From assembly GCA_014378805.1 (NCBI GenBank), contig JACMMY010000087.1, positions 1 to 9,292 of the forward strand: DNA of 9,292 nt. Reading direction: 5' to 3'. This document shows, one piece after another, positions 1 through 6,441 of the stretch (position 1 is its first letter; each line of letters opens with the position of its first letter). Below the pieces are notes generated by a model. It searched no databases and was not told where the DNA came from. It saw nothing but the letters and a program-made list of their open reading frames with translations. Source of the stretch: Moraxellaceae bacterium. GTDB lineage: Bacteria; Pseudomonadota; Gammaproteobacteria; Pseudomonadales; Moraxellaceae. Both the position numbers and the translations under genes were made by a program.

Positions 1-20
1 CATCGTTTTTGGTCAAAATT

Positions 21-473
21 TTACTGTCTTCCCGTATGACCAAACCCACCTATACCTCGTCCACTTTCGACAAATTCTTCAACAATGTCAAATGAAGTTT
101 GCATAATCGGCACAAGCACATATTGCGCCATACGCTCGCCAGGTTCAAGTGTAAAGGCCGTGGTTCCACGATTCCACACAGAGACCATTAACTCACCTTG
201 GTAATCGGAATCGATGAGACCGACTAAGTTGCCCAAAACGATTCCGTGTTTATGACCCAAACCTGAACGTGGCAGAATTAAACCCGCATATCCAGTATCT
301 TCAATGTAAATCGACATGCCTGTTTTAACCAATACGGTCGTGTTTGGTTGTAGAACGATGGCTTCATCTAAACAAGCACGTAAATCAATGCCAGCGGAGC
401 CGTGTGTTGCATGCGCTGGAAGTGGCCAAGTTGTGCCAATACGTGAATCAAGAATTTTAAGTTGTAGTTTCAT
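21..473 (-). CDS. dut: dUTP diphosphatase (dUTPase)
   Basis: Hydrolyses dUTP to dUMP and pyrophosphate in the cytoplasm, keeping uracil out of DNA and supplying dUMP for dTMP synthesis. The 150-residue protein has all five motifs of trimeric dUTPases in order: AGIDLRA (27-33), PRSGLGHKHG (68-77), GLIDSDYQGEL (85-95, with catalytic Asp90), GERMAQ (112-117) and the C-terminal lid GIGGFGHTG (140-148). Length matches the bacterial family. Two ATGs lie in tandem at 476 and 473. The AAGGG ribosome-binding site at 480-484 is only 3 nt from the first but 6 nt from the second, so I chose 473, which also gives the usual MKxQ-like beginning. It follows rep on the same strand after about 105 nt. That gap shows only a weak hairpin (CGAT/ATCG arms, then a T run), so co-transcription with rep is plausible but unproven. 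Confidence 0.97.
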   Translation of the reverse strand: MKLQLKILDSRIGTTWPLPAHATHGSAGIDLRACLDEAIVLQPNTTVLVKTGMSIYIEDTGYAGLILPRSGLGHKHGIVLGNLVGLIDSDYQGELMVSVWNRGTTAFTLEPGERMAQYVLVPIMQTSFDIVEEFVESGRGIGGFGHTGRQ

Positions 474-581
474 CATTTTCCCTTATGTCGAATTTGAATA
501 TTAAAGCCTAAATTTAAAGAAATTTTCAGTATTAATCTGTGTAGCACGTCACAAAAAAACCAACGATGCAAAGATCGACTA

Positions 582-2630
582 CTATTTCATTAATGCCTTC
601 AGATTTGCCAAATAAGCCGCTGCTTGTGCTTTCGGGTCGACATTAGAAATCTTATTTTTCTTTTTGCCAGACCACTCAAGTTCTTCTGCAGGCAATTCAT
701 CCAAAAAACGGCTTGGCGTCGTTTGGCGTAGATTTCCGCCCATTTTGCGTTGTTCCGCAAGCGTGAGCGTCAAACCTTGTCGCGCGCGTGTGATGCCCAC
801 GTACATCAGTCGGCGTTCTTCCTCAACGGTTTCGGCGACAATTGAGTTTTTGTGTGGAAGTAGTTCTTCCTCTAAACCCATGATGTAGACGTAAGGAAAC
901 TCAAGACCTTTTGCTGCGTGCAAGGTCATGAGATTGACTTTGTCTGTGTCTTCCTCTTCTTGCTGTTGATCAAGCAGATCAAGGAGAACCAGTTTGCGAA
1001 TCACGCTTTCGATATTTTTTTCATCGACATCTTCGGCGCGATTAATCAAACTTTGAATACTGGTAAACAACACTTCTAAGTTGTCCAGTTTGTTCTTTTC
1101 CGCATGTGGTGTCGGTGCTTGCTCTTTAATATAGTCGATATAACCTGTTTCGTTAATCATTTGCCGAACAAGTGGCACGGGATTGTCATCGTCATGGAGG
1201 TCACGCGTGTATTGTTCAATAAACTGCGCAAATTCATGCAGGTGCATTACTGCTTTTTTCTGACTCATGGTCATGCCAAGACGCAAATCACCTGCCGCCA
1301 TGAGCAATGACATACTGTATTCTTGCGCAAATAATCCGAGTTTTTCGAGCGTTGCTGGCCCAATCTCACGTTTCGGGGTGTTAATAATCCGCAAAAACGC
1401 ACTGTCATCATCTGGGTTAATAATGAGACGTAAATAACTCATCACATCTTTAATTTCAGCCCGGGCAAAGAACGATGTCCCCCCTGAAACTTTATACGGT
1501 ATCTGTAGCTGGCGCAGGTGTGTTTCCAGTACACGTGCTTGAAAGTTACCGCGATAGAGAATGGCGTAATCTTTCCATGTTTTACCATTCATGAGTCGGT
1601 GCGTCATGATATCGGTGACGATACGTTCTGCTTCATCATCATCATTGCGGCAATTCATGACGCGAATCACATCGCCTTGTGCTTTGTCGCACCACAATGC
1701 TTTTTGAAAAAGATGTGGATTATTTTCAATCACGGCGTTTGCCGCTTTCAAAATACGACTGGTCGAACGATAGTTTTGTTCGAGTTTAATCACTTTCAGC
1801 CGTGTGAAATCTTCAGCCAGCAACGCCATGTTTTCAGGTTTTGCTCCGCGCCATGCGTAGATTGATTGGTCGTCATCACCCACCGCAGTAAAGCGCGCTT
1901 GCACGCCAACTAACAGTTTCACCAGCATATATTGCGCGGTGTTGGTATCTTGATATTCATCGACGAGTAGGTAGTGGACGCGATTTTGCCATTTGTCACG
2001 CACTTCAGCATTGTCCTGAAGCAAACGCGTTGGCATGGTAATCAGATCGTCGAAATCAACCGCGTTATAAGCGCGAATATTACGCTCATACAGTTCATAT
2101 AAATGGGCGAGTTGCAGGTCTTCATTGTCCGCTGCAGTGCTAATCGCTTGCGCGGGCATAACCAGATCGTTTTTCCAATCTGAAATGCGGCGCATCGCTT
2201 TGGCGATCAGTTCTTTGCTCTCAGCACCTGATAAATTGTCGCGTACCATCAAATCCATCAGTAAGCGTTTGCAATCATCGCCATCCAGAATCGAGAAGTT
2301 GTTTTTTAATGGCGTATGTTTGAGTTCAATGCGTAGTAAGTTCAACCCAAAATTATGGAAGGTCGAAACAGTAATGCCTTTCATTTTTTCGCTAGGTAGC
2401 AATTTGCTGACCCGTTCTTTCATTTCGCGCGCGGCTTTATTAGTAAAAGTCATCGCAGTGATGCGGTGCGCAGGCACATTACAGTTTTCGATGAGATGCG
2501 CAATCTTACGCGTAATCACTGCAGTTTTGCCTGAACCCGCGCCCGCTAAAACCAGCAGTGGACCACTGACATATTCCATTGCTTCTTGTTGACGCGGATT
2601 TAGGGAGGAAAGTTTGCTATTGCCGCTCAT
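582..2630 (-). CDS. rep: ATP-dependent 3'-5' DNA helicase Rep
   Basis: Superfamily 1A helicase that clears proteins ahead of the replication fork and helps restart stalled forks. The 682-residue protein shows Walker A AGAGSGKT (29-36), motif Ia TFTNKAAREM (61-70), Walker B DEYQDTN (224-230), motif III GDDDQSIYAWRGA (251-263), motif IV EQNYRST (284-290), motif V LMTLHAAKGLEF and motif VI EERRLMYVGITRAR near the C-terminus. It matches Rep rather than UvrD or PcrA: recognisable Rep stretches are ISDWKNDL (149-156), SGGTSFFARAEIKD and NPDDDSAFLRIINTPKREIGP-type sequence. Its length is close to that of E. coli Rep, and it ends in the Rep-like ANLKALM. The only reasonable start is the ATG at 2630. 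The Shine-Dalgarno is weak (a GAGCGAGA-like stretch). A promoter with a perfect -10 lies just upstream; dut follows downstream on the same strand. Confidence 0.96.
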   Translation of the reverse strand: MSGNSKLSSLNPRQQEAMEYVSGPLLVLAGAGSGKTAVITRKIAHLIENCNVPAHRITAMTFTNKAAREMKERVSKLLPSEKMKGITVSTFHNFGLNLLRIELKHTPLKNNFSILDGDDCKRLLMDLMVRDNLSGAESKELIAKAMRRISDWKNDLVMPAQAISTAADNEDLQLAHLYELYERNIRAYNAVDFDDLITMPTRLLQDNAEVRDKWQNRVHYLLVDEYQDTNTAQYMLVKLLVGVQARFTAVGDDDQSIYAWRGAKPENMALLAEDFTRLKVIKLEQNYRSTSRILKAANAVIENNPHLFQKALWCDKAQGDVIRVMNCRNDDDEAERIVTDIMTHRLMNGKTWKDYAILYRGNFQARVLETHLRQLQIPYKVSGGTSFFARAEIKDVMSYLRLIINPDDDSAFLRIINTPKREIGPATLEKLGLFAQEYSMSLLMAAGDLRLGMTMSQKKAVMHLHEFAQFIEQYTRDLHDDDNPVPLVRQMINETGYIDYIKEQAPTPHAEKNKLDNLEVLFTSIQSLINRAEDVDEKNIESVIRKLVLLDLLDQQQEEEDTDKVNLMTLHAAKGLEFPYVYIMGLEEELLPHKNSIVAETVEEERRLMYVGITRARQGLTLTLAEQRKMGGNLRQTTPSRFLDELPAEELEWSGKKKNKISNVDPKAQAAAYLANLKALMK

Positions 2631-2656
2631 GGATTTGTCTCGCTCATTGAGCTGCT

Positions 2657-2685
2657 ATTATAGAGAGGTGAGGGGAGCTTGGACA
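2657..2685 (-). promoter_or_regulatory. Sigma70 promoter for rep
   Basis: Read on the minus strand, there is a perfect -10 hexamer TATAAT (2657-2662) and, 17 nt upstream, TGTCCA (2680-2685) as a poor -35 (three of six consensus positions). Transcription would begin about 20 nt before the rep ATG, giving a short leader. The site lies in the roughly 130-nt gap between the LysR-type gene and rep, so rep need not depend on transcription from the regulator. The exact -10 and ideal spacing support it; the weak -35 lowers confidence. Confidence 0.6.
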
Positions 2686-2761
2686 GGGAAATTCAGCCTG
2701 TTGTGTGGTGAATCATCGAATGGGCGATGCTGAAATTGATCATATGAAATTTGCCAGATAT

Positions 2762-3666
2762 TTATAGAAGCAGATTTTTGATTTTTAAATTTTCAACTAA
2801 GAAGTCCATAAAACTTCGCACTCGTGCTGATTTGTAACGTCCTTCACGGTGAATAATATGAATCGGTAATGCGGGTGGTTCGAAGTCAGTTAAGATTTGT
2901 TTTAAGCAACCATCAGTGTTGTGATGCCTCACTTGATAGGATAAAATTGTTGTAATTCCTAAGCCTTCAGTCGCAGCGCGAATCGCCGCATCATTGTTGG
3001 TCACAATTAAGCGCGGTGAAAATTTTAATCACCGTGTTTTGGTTATTGATCACAAAATTCCATTCTTTTGTTTGTGTCTGGGTTTGGCTCGCTGCAATCA
3101 GCGTATGTCCCGCTAAATGATCGGGATGTTGCGGTATGCCATGCTGATCGAGATAGGCTGGGGAGGCGCACAAAATTCGGCGTACTTCACCAATACGAAT
3201 CGCATACATAGACGAGTCAGGAAGCTCGCCAATCCGAATGCCGATATCGACTCCTTCTTCGAGTAAATTGACATTGCGATCCAAAAAAAGAGCAGAGATT
3301 TGGACATCTGGATAACGCTTTAAGTACGCGACAATGATTGGCGTCACAATGAGAGGGCCAAACAATACGGGAGCAGTAATCTGTAGCAGTCCTCTCGGCA
3401 TCGAATTGGTTGCACTCACAGCAGCATCGGCTTCAGTGACCTCTGACAGAATCCGTTTAACATCCTCTAAATAGCGTTGCCCGAGGTCAGTTACACGCAC
3501 ATAACGTGTTGTTCTTTTTGAAGAGTTTGACCTGCAACTGATCTTCTAGCGCGGCAATGGATCGAGTCACTGCGGGCGGTGACATGCCCAAACGCCGCCC
3601 AGCGCCTGCAAAGCTTTCTTCTTCCGCAACCGTCGCAAAAACGGTCATTAATTGAAATTTATCCAT
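2762..3666 (-). pseudogene. LysR-type transcriptional regulator, broken by two frameshifts
   Basis: Three consecutive reading frames together form one complete LysR-family protein. The first starts at the ATG at 3666 and encodes the N-terminal winged helix-turn-helix (MDKFQLMTVFATVAEEESFA, then RRLGMSPPAVTRSIAALEDQL). It runs out of frame at an A5 run (minus strand; 3515-3519), where A4 would read FKRTTRYVRVTDLG. The second frame (to 2991) carries the first half of the effector-binding domain. It goes out of frame at AAAATTTT (3019-3026), where one base fewer gives KISPRLIVTNNDAAI. The third frame (to 2762) supplies the rest, from NNDAAIRAATEGLGI to the C-terminus. With both extra bases removed the span is 903 nt, or 300 residues, the normal family length. 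As written, only a 59-residue HTH peptide would be made. It is divergent from the AhpD-like gene, its presumed target; the effector is unknown. It could be a true pseudogene or a sequencing artefact. Confidence 0.88.
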
Positions 3667-3679
3667 GATGCTCTATTGT

Positions 3680-3707
3680 TCCATTATGAGGAATAATGGA
3701 TTCCATT
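3680..3707. promoter_or_regulatory. LysR-type operator in the divergent promoter region
   Basis: Arms TCCATTAT (3680-3687) and ATAATGGA (3693-3700) form a perfect inverted repeat around a 5-nt centre. It contains a symmetrical T-N11-A (T3684, A3696), the LysR-box signature. A third half-site, TCCATT (3702-3707), follows immediately and makes a second palindrome with AATGGA (3695-3700). The array ends 14 nt before the regulator's start codon and lies about 120 nt upstream of the AhpD-like start. That placement suits autorepression together with control of the divergent gene. That this regulator binds here is inferred from position and symmetry. Confidence 0.6.
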
Positions 3708-3824
3708 GTTTGAGTATTCTTGTTTTATATGGATTGAGTCAAGATGAATCTACTGACTCGTGAACATTTTTTGTTCAGGTTGAGTCGGCGACTTTATCCA
3801 TATGATGTAAATAGGAGATCGACC

Positions 3825-4355
3825 ATGTCATGCATTTCAACTGTAAATCCTGAAACCGCCAATGCCGCTCAAACCAAATTATTTGATGCGGTGCAAAAGC
3901 AAGTCGGCTTTGTTCCTAATCTAATGAAAACACTCGGGCATAGTCCTTCAGCATTAGAAGGTTATCTGTCGCTCAACGGCTCACTTGCCGCTGGTGTTTT
4001 AAGTCCGCAATTACGCGAGCGTATTGCACTGTTTGTTGCTGAATATAATGGCTGTGAATATTGCTTGGCTGCACATACTTATTTGGGTCGCCAAGTAGCA
4101 AAATTAAGCGCGAATGAAGTTGGAGCGGCTCGTGAAGGTCACTCAGAAGAGGCTCAAGCCGCTGCTGCTTTGCAATTTGCTCGCCATGTGATTGAAAGCA
4201 AAGGACGCATTACCGATGTCGTACTGAATCATATTCGTGCTGCGGGATTTGAAGATGCGGCTATTATTGAAATCGTGAATCATGTTGCACTGAATATATT
4301 AACCAACTATACCAATAATGTTGCACAAACCGTTGTGGATTTCCCAGCGATTTAG
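3825..4355 (+). CDS. AhpD-like / carboxymuconolactone decarboxylase family protein
   Basis: All-helical protein of the AhpD-like superfamily. Members include alkylhydroperoxidase AhpD and gamma-carboxymuconolactone decarboxylase; many act as thiol-dependent peroxidases. The 176-residue protein has the redox motif E73-x3-C77-E-Y-C80-x3-H84, i.e. the CxxC plus proton-relay Glu and His expected of a peroxidase-type member. N-terminal GFVPNLMKTLGHSP is also typical of these proteins. I chose the ATG at 3825 because AGGAGA (3813-3818) lies 6 nt before it. An in-frame ATG at 3744 would add 27 residues unlike the family and has no good ribosome-binding site. It is transcribed away from the broken LysR-type gene, whose operator lies upstream, and is closed by a strong terminator. 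The substrate cannot be read from the sequence; hydroperoxide reduction is an inference. Confidence 0.9.
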   Translation: MSCISTVNPETANAAQTKLFDAVQKQVGFVPNLMKTLGHSPSALEGYLSLNGSLAAGVLSPQLRERIALFVAEYNGCEYCLAAHTYLGRQVAKLSANEVGAAREGHSEEAQAAAALQFARHVIESKGRITDVVLNHIRAAGFEDAAIIEIVNHVALNILTNYTNNVAQTVVDFPAI

Positions 4356-4392
4356 TGTTGTAAAATTATTGTTTTTTGGTTTTTTAGGCAAT

Positions 4393-4422
4393 AAAAATGA
4401 CTCTAAAAAGAGTCATTTTTTT
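4393..4422 (+). terminator. Rho-independent terminator after the AhpD-like gene
   Basis: Stem AATGACTCT (4396-4404), AAAA loop, AGAGTCATT (4409-4417), running into seven Ts (4416-4422). It begins about 40 nt after the stop codon. A-rich sequence on the 5' side (4393-4397) lengthens the stem with A-T pairs and would give a shorter U-tract in the reverse direction too. Confidence 0.88.
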
Positions 4423-4466
4423 CATATTCTGGGGGAAATATGGTTTGTGAATCTGATCTATCCTAG

Positions 4467-4719
4467 GGGTTATGTTCTATCATTTCTTTATTGTTGCAAG
4501 ATATCAGATCGATAAAAAATGTTAATAGTCGGGATGTGGTAGTTCGAGTGGTGCTGTGTGAACTAGGTAATCCGCAAGTAATAATTGCTTGAGTATGTAA
4601 TTGAATCGTATGTTCGGATGAGGTTTTTGTATCTTGCAGGGAGGCATTTGGAGCTTAAAAGTCTTTCTTATGACGATCTGTTCACCTTATTTGGCAACTA
4701 CGAAGAAGACAAAACGTAG
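4467..4719 (+). pseudogene. Possible frameshifted coding remnant, unidentified
   Basis: Two adjacent plus-strand frames look protein-like and would join with one base removed. The first (4467-4592) contains VVVRVVLCELGNPQVIIA and then a stop. The second is open from a TTG at 4585 to TAG at 4717-4719; it includes LLEYVIESYVRMRFLYLAG and ends LFGNYEEDKT. Dropping one base in AATAATT (about 4581-4586) would read NPQVILLEYVIES. An ATG at 4618 would leave a 33-residue piece. There is no convincing ribosome-binding site and I do not recognise the family. Reading frames this short also arise by chance, so this is a weak call. It is immediately followed by the REP-like repeat. Confidence 0.25.
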
Positions 4720-4787
4720 TAGTTAGGATGCGCATTGCGCACCGAACAATAGTGGGGAGTTAAACTGGTGGGAAGTGCGCAGCCTAC
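4716..4787. repeat. REP-like / BIME-like inverted repeat
   Basis: An imperfect palindrome GGATGCGCATTGCGCACC (4726-4743) follows a GTAG at 4716-4719. About 30 nt further on, the opposite-strand sequence GTAGGCTGCGCAC (4775-4787) repeats the GTAG-plus-TGCGCA pattern in inverted orientation. TGCGCAC (4736-4742) and GTGCGCA (4775-4781) are perfect 7-nt arms. GTAG-led GC-rich palindromes in head-to-head pairs are typical of REP/BIME elements, and the GC-rich blocks stand out from AT-rich surroundings. The pair lies just downstream of the EF-Tu-like gene (minus), where it could also act as an mRNA 3' structure. Only one copy is in the window, so repetition in the genome is not shown. The rest of 4423-4792 contains no feature I can support beyond the weak remnant described separately. 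Confidence 0.4.
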
Positions 4788-4792
4788 TTTGT

Positions 4793-5112
4793 CTAATCAA
4801 TCAAAGTGCCGATGTTTGTGATAATTCCTTTTCCAACTATATGTCCACCTTCTTGAATTCGCCACTCTTGACCAACAATAAGTTTCTCTCGCAACTCTTT
4901 GACATCTATAAATGCGACATTAACTTTTCGACTTTCACCTGGATATAAGGGGTCTTCTAATCTAATTGGACCCATAAATACCCAATCATCAAAAAAATGG
5001 TTGGGTCGATATCCGTTTCTTACATGTGTGCTACGACCACCGTCTTTTGTAGACAAAAAAATATTTCAGCCTCAACGATTAATAGTCCGCAATTTATGGG
5101 ATCTTCAATCAT
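4793..5112 (-). pseudogene. Small EF-Tu domain III-like protein, frameshifted at a T7 run
   Basis: Resembles only the C-terminal beta-barrel (domain III) of elongation factor Tu. It has AEIFFLSTKDGGRSTHVRNG, then GYRPNHFF, a PGES turn and the hallmark REGG-like WRIQEGGHIVGKGIIT (EF-Tu: FAIREGGRTVGAGVV). There is no GTPase domain. The natural start is the ATG at 5112 (MIEDPINCGLLIVEAEIFF), which overlaps the upstream gene's stop by 8 nt and suggests translational coupling. The frame is lost at seven Ts (minus strand; 5055-5061): T8 would continue directly into LSTKDGGR and give a 106-residue protein. Without correction, only a product from the TTG at 5056 (87 residues) could be made, and that lacks the first beta strand. 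A -1 slip on the U7 run would also restore the frame. Small standalone proteins of this type are known from memory but their role is not. The domain call is confident; its function is unknown. Confidence 0.72.
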
Positions 5113-5440
5113 CCAACAAGTCCATCTGCTTTGCCAATTGGTACAAATTATTAGAACGCGCACCGCTACGGCAGAAGATCAATACAGGCTTTGGCAGAGC
5201 ATTTAAATGTTCCGCAAAAACTTTAACATCTTGCTCTGTGATTTGACCCGCGATCACAGGTTGCGCAACGTAAGCTAATCCAGCTGATTCAGCAGCTGTT
5301 TGCATTTCAGCAGAAGTGGGTTGCACTGCGCCACCTTCCATATCAGGACGATTATTAATAATCGATTTGAAGCCTTTAGATGCCGCTTCTGTCATATGTT
5401 CAGGATAAAGTTGACCTGAAAATTGCACTGAATCTGTCAT
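5105..5440 (-). CDS. DUF442/TIGR01244-type protein with rhodanese-like active-site loop
   Basis: A 111-residue protein of the family also found fused to the sulfur dioxygenase-type hydrolase BLH. Family features are the N-terminal FSGQLYPEHM (7-16), GFKSIINNRPD (23-33), the central PVIAGQIT (61-68) and the active-site loop FCRSGARS (89-96). Cys90 and Arg95 give CX4R with the CRSGxRS form seen in rhodaneses. This favours persulfide/sulfur transfer over a classical CX5R phosphatase, though automated annotation often calls the family a phosphatase. I chose the ATG at 5440 (MTDSVQFSG) because AAAAGG lies 8 nt upstream. An in-frame ATG at 5461 adds only MNKKAFT. The 3' end overlaps the EF-Tu-like gene by 8 nt. 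The upstream region carries the same two-part box as cytochrome b561. Cytoplasmic; no signal peptide. Confidence 0.85.
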   Translation of the reverse strand: MTDSVQFSGQLYPEHMTEAASKGFKSIINNRPDMEGGAVQPTSAEMQTAAESAGLAYVAQPVIAGQITEQDVKVFAEHLNALPKPVLIFCRSGARSNNLYQLAKQMDLLDD

Positions 5441-5512
5441 GGTAAAAGCCTTTTTGTTCATACATGGTGAAAAGAAAATCTAAGCTGTATTTTTACAGAA
5501 ATATTGTGTCTT

Positions 5513-5535
5513 GTATCTAGCTTTCATCATCCCGA
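5513..5535 (-). promoter_or_regulatory. Candidate shared regulatory box upstream of the DUF442 gene
   Basis: On the minus strand TCGGGATGAT (5526-5535) is followed after 8 nt by GATAC (5513-5517). It ends about 72 nt before the chosen start codon. The same pair of words, spaced 9 nt apart, precedes cytochrome b561 in that gene's orientation. It could be an operator or the -35/-10 pair of an alternative sigma factor. A separate palindrome, CTGTA/TACAG (5485-5498), lies between the box and the gene. Confidence 0.4.
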
Positions 5536-5770
5536 CTGACCTAGATTTAATCTTAAAATTTTATTAAATGACCATTCATTGTTCTGTATTTGAAACAGTG
5601 TGTGTCTAATTGTGATATTTATCTTTAAAAATAAAACATTTAAAGTCCTTCATCAGGACGCCACTTGATTATGGGAAGATGACTCAATGCGCTTTGTAGA
5701 AAATATTGCTAATTCTTATCTTACACTTAAGCTAGGCTTATGATGAGTTTTTTAACAATTTGCAAATAGA
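5536..5770. other. Non-coding interval between divergent genes
   Basis: Central part of the roughly 400-nt gap separating the DUF442 gene from cytochrome b561. It is AT-rich and I see no supportable gene in it. It holds several short palindromes of uncertain meaning: AATGA/TCATT around CCAT (5567-5580, TetR-operator-like in form), GTCCT/AGGAC around TCATC (5645-5659), and TAAGC/GCTTA around TAG (5728-5740). An 18-codon reading frame at 5687-5743 has a GGAAG stretch 8 nt before its ATG but nothing else to recommend it. I cannot identify a clear sigma70 promoter for either flanking gene. Confidence 0.5.
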
Positions 5771-5794
5771 TCGGGATGATTAACTTACTGATAC
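5771..5794 (+). promoter_or_regulatory. Candidate shared regulatory box upstream of cytochrome b561
   Basis: TCGGGATGAT (5771-5780), 9 nt, then GATAC (5790-5794), ending 53 nt before the cytochrome b561 start. It matches the box upstream of the divergent DUF442 gene in both words and orientation, with a 1-nt spacing difference. If it is a promoter, the transcript would have a leader of roughly 40-50 nt. Which protein reads it cannot be told from the sequence. Confidence 0.4.
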
Positions 5795-5847
5795 TCTAAG
5801 CATGATTATTTTAACGAGTGCAGAAGCACATAAAACGGAGTAAACCA

Positions 5848-6393
5848 ATGGCTCAACAATATACGCGAACTGCAATTGGTTTGCATTGGATCATGGCGAC
5901 TTTGATTGTCGCGGCGTTTGGCGTTGGTCTGATTGTCGGCGATATGACGTTTAGCCCGACAGCGCTTCTCTACATTTCGTACCATAAATGGCTGGGTGTG
6001 ACAGTATTTCTATTTGCCGTCATTCGTGTGTTGTGGCGTGCAACGCATCCAGCGCCCGGGTTAGATCCAAATATTTCTCGCATCGAAAATTGGCTGGCGC
6101 ATGTTGTTCATATGCTGCTGTATGTGCTTATTTTTGCAGTACCGCTATCAGGTTATTTTTATAGTTTAGCGGCAGGTTTTCCAATTGTTTATCTCGGAAT
6201 TATTCCAGTTCCTTCATTGATAGGCTCACATCCAGAAATAGCGGATACGCTGAAAGAAGTCCATGAGGTTTTCGTTTATGGTATGGCTGGATTGGTGGGT
6301 CTGCATGTCGCTGGGGCATTGAAACATTATGTGATTGATCGAGACGGAACGCTTGCGCGGATGCTGCCTTTTTTAAAACGATCAGATTCTTGA
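5848..6393 (+). CDS. Cytochrome b561 family protein (CybB/YceJ-like)
   Basis: Four-helix diheme inner-membrane cytochrome b thought to move electrons between the quinone pool and periplasmic partners. The 181-residue protein begins YTRTAIGLHWIMA and has candidate heme-ligand histidines in the family's places: His13 in helix 1 (GLHW), His46 before helix 2 (YHKW), and His139 and His153 in the last helical region (KEVHE and GLHVAGALKHY). His85/His88 lie at the start of helix 3. It ends with the family-typical basic tail DGTLARMLP. The start at 5848 is set by GGAG (5837-5840), 7 nt upstream; the in-frame ATG at 5818 adds ten residues without a ribosome-binding site. Two YceI-type genes follow at 48 and 68 nt on the same strand, the same pairing as E. 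coli yceJ-yceI, so this is probably the first gene of an operon. Confidence 0.93.
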   Translation: MAQQYTRTAIGLHWIMATLIVAAFGVGLIVGDMTFSPTALLYISYHKWLGVTVFLFAVIRVLWRATHPAPGLDPNISRIENWLAHVVHMLLYVLIFAVPLSGYFYSLAAGFPIVYLGIIPVPSLIGSHPEIADTLKEVHEVFVYGMAGLVGLHVAGALKHYVIDRDGTLARMLPFLKRSDS

Positions 6394-6441
6394 TTTTGAA
6401 ATTATGCGCTTACATAAAGATTTTCACTGGAGCAATTCAAG

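Noticed and set aside
2125..2592. 155-codon plus-strand reading frame antisense to rep
   Set aside because: A shadow of the rep coding frame; rep shows all helicase motifs across this interval and the antisense product resembles nothing.
3744..3824. N-terminal extension of the AhpD-like protein from the ATG at 3744
   Set aside because: The added residues do not resemble the family and no ribosome-binding site precedes it; the ATG at 3825 has AGGAGA at ideal distance.
4318..4515. 65-codon plus-strand reading frame overlapping the end of the AhpD-like gene
   Set aside because: It starts inside that gene, reads straight through the intrinsic terminator and has no family resemblance.
4529..4536. 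Third copy of TCGGGATG as part of the shared regulatory box
   Set aside because: It lacks the final AT and the GATAC word and precedes no convincing gene; a further TCGGGATG at 3121 lies inside a coding region.
4899..5246. 115-codon plus-strand reading frame across the EF-Tu-like and DUF442 genes
   Set aside because: Antisense to two family-recognisable proteins, with no ribosome-binding site or family signal.
5485..5498. CTGTA/TACAG palindrome as a LexA (SOS) box
   Set aside because: The CTG-to-CAG spacing is 8 nt, not the 10 nt of the gammaproteobacterial SOS box, and the downstream genes are not DNA-damage genes.
5687..5743. 18-codon reading frame with a possible Shine-Dalgarno, as a leader peptide
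   Set aside because: No regulatory codon bias, no attenuator hairpins after it and no known precedent for cytochrome b561.
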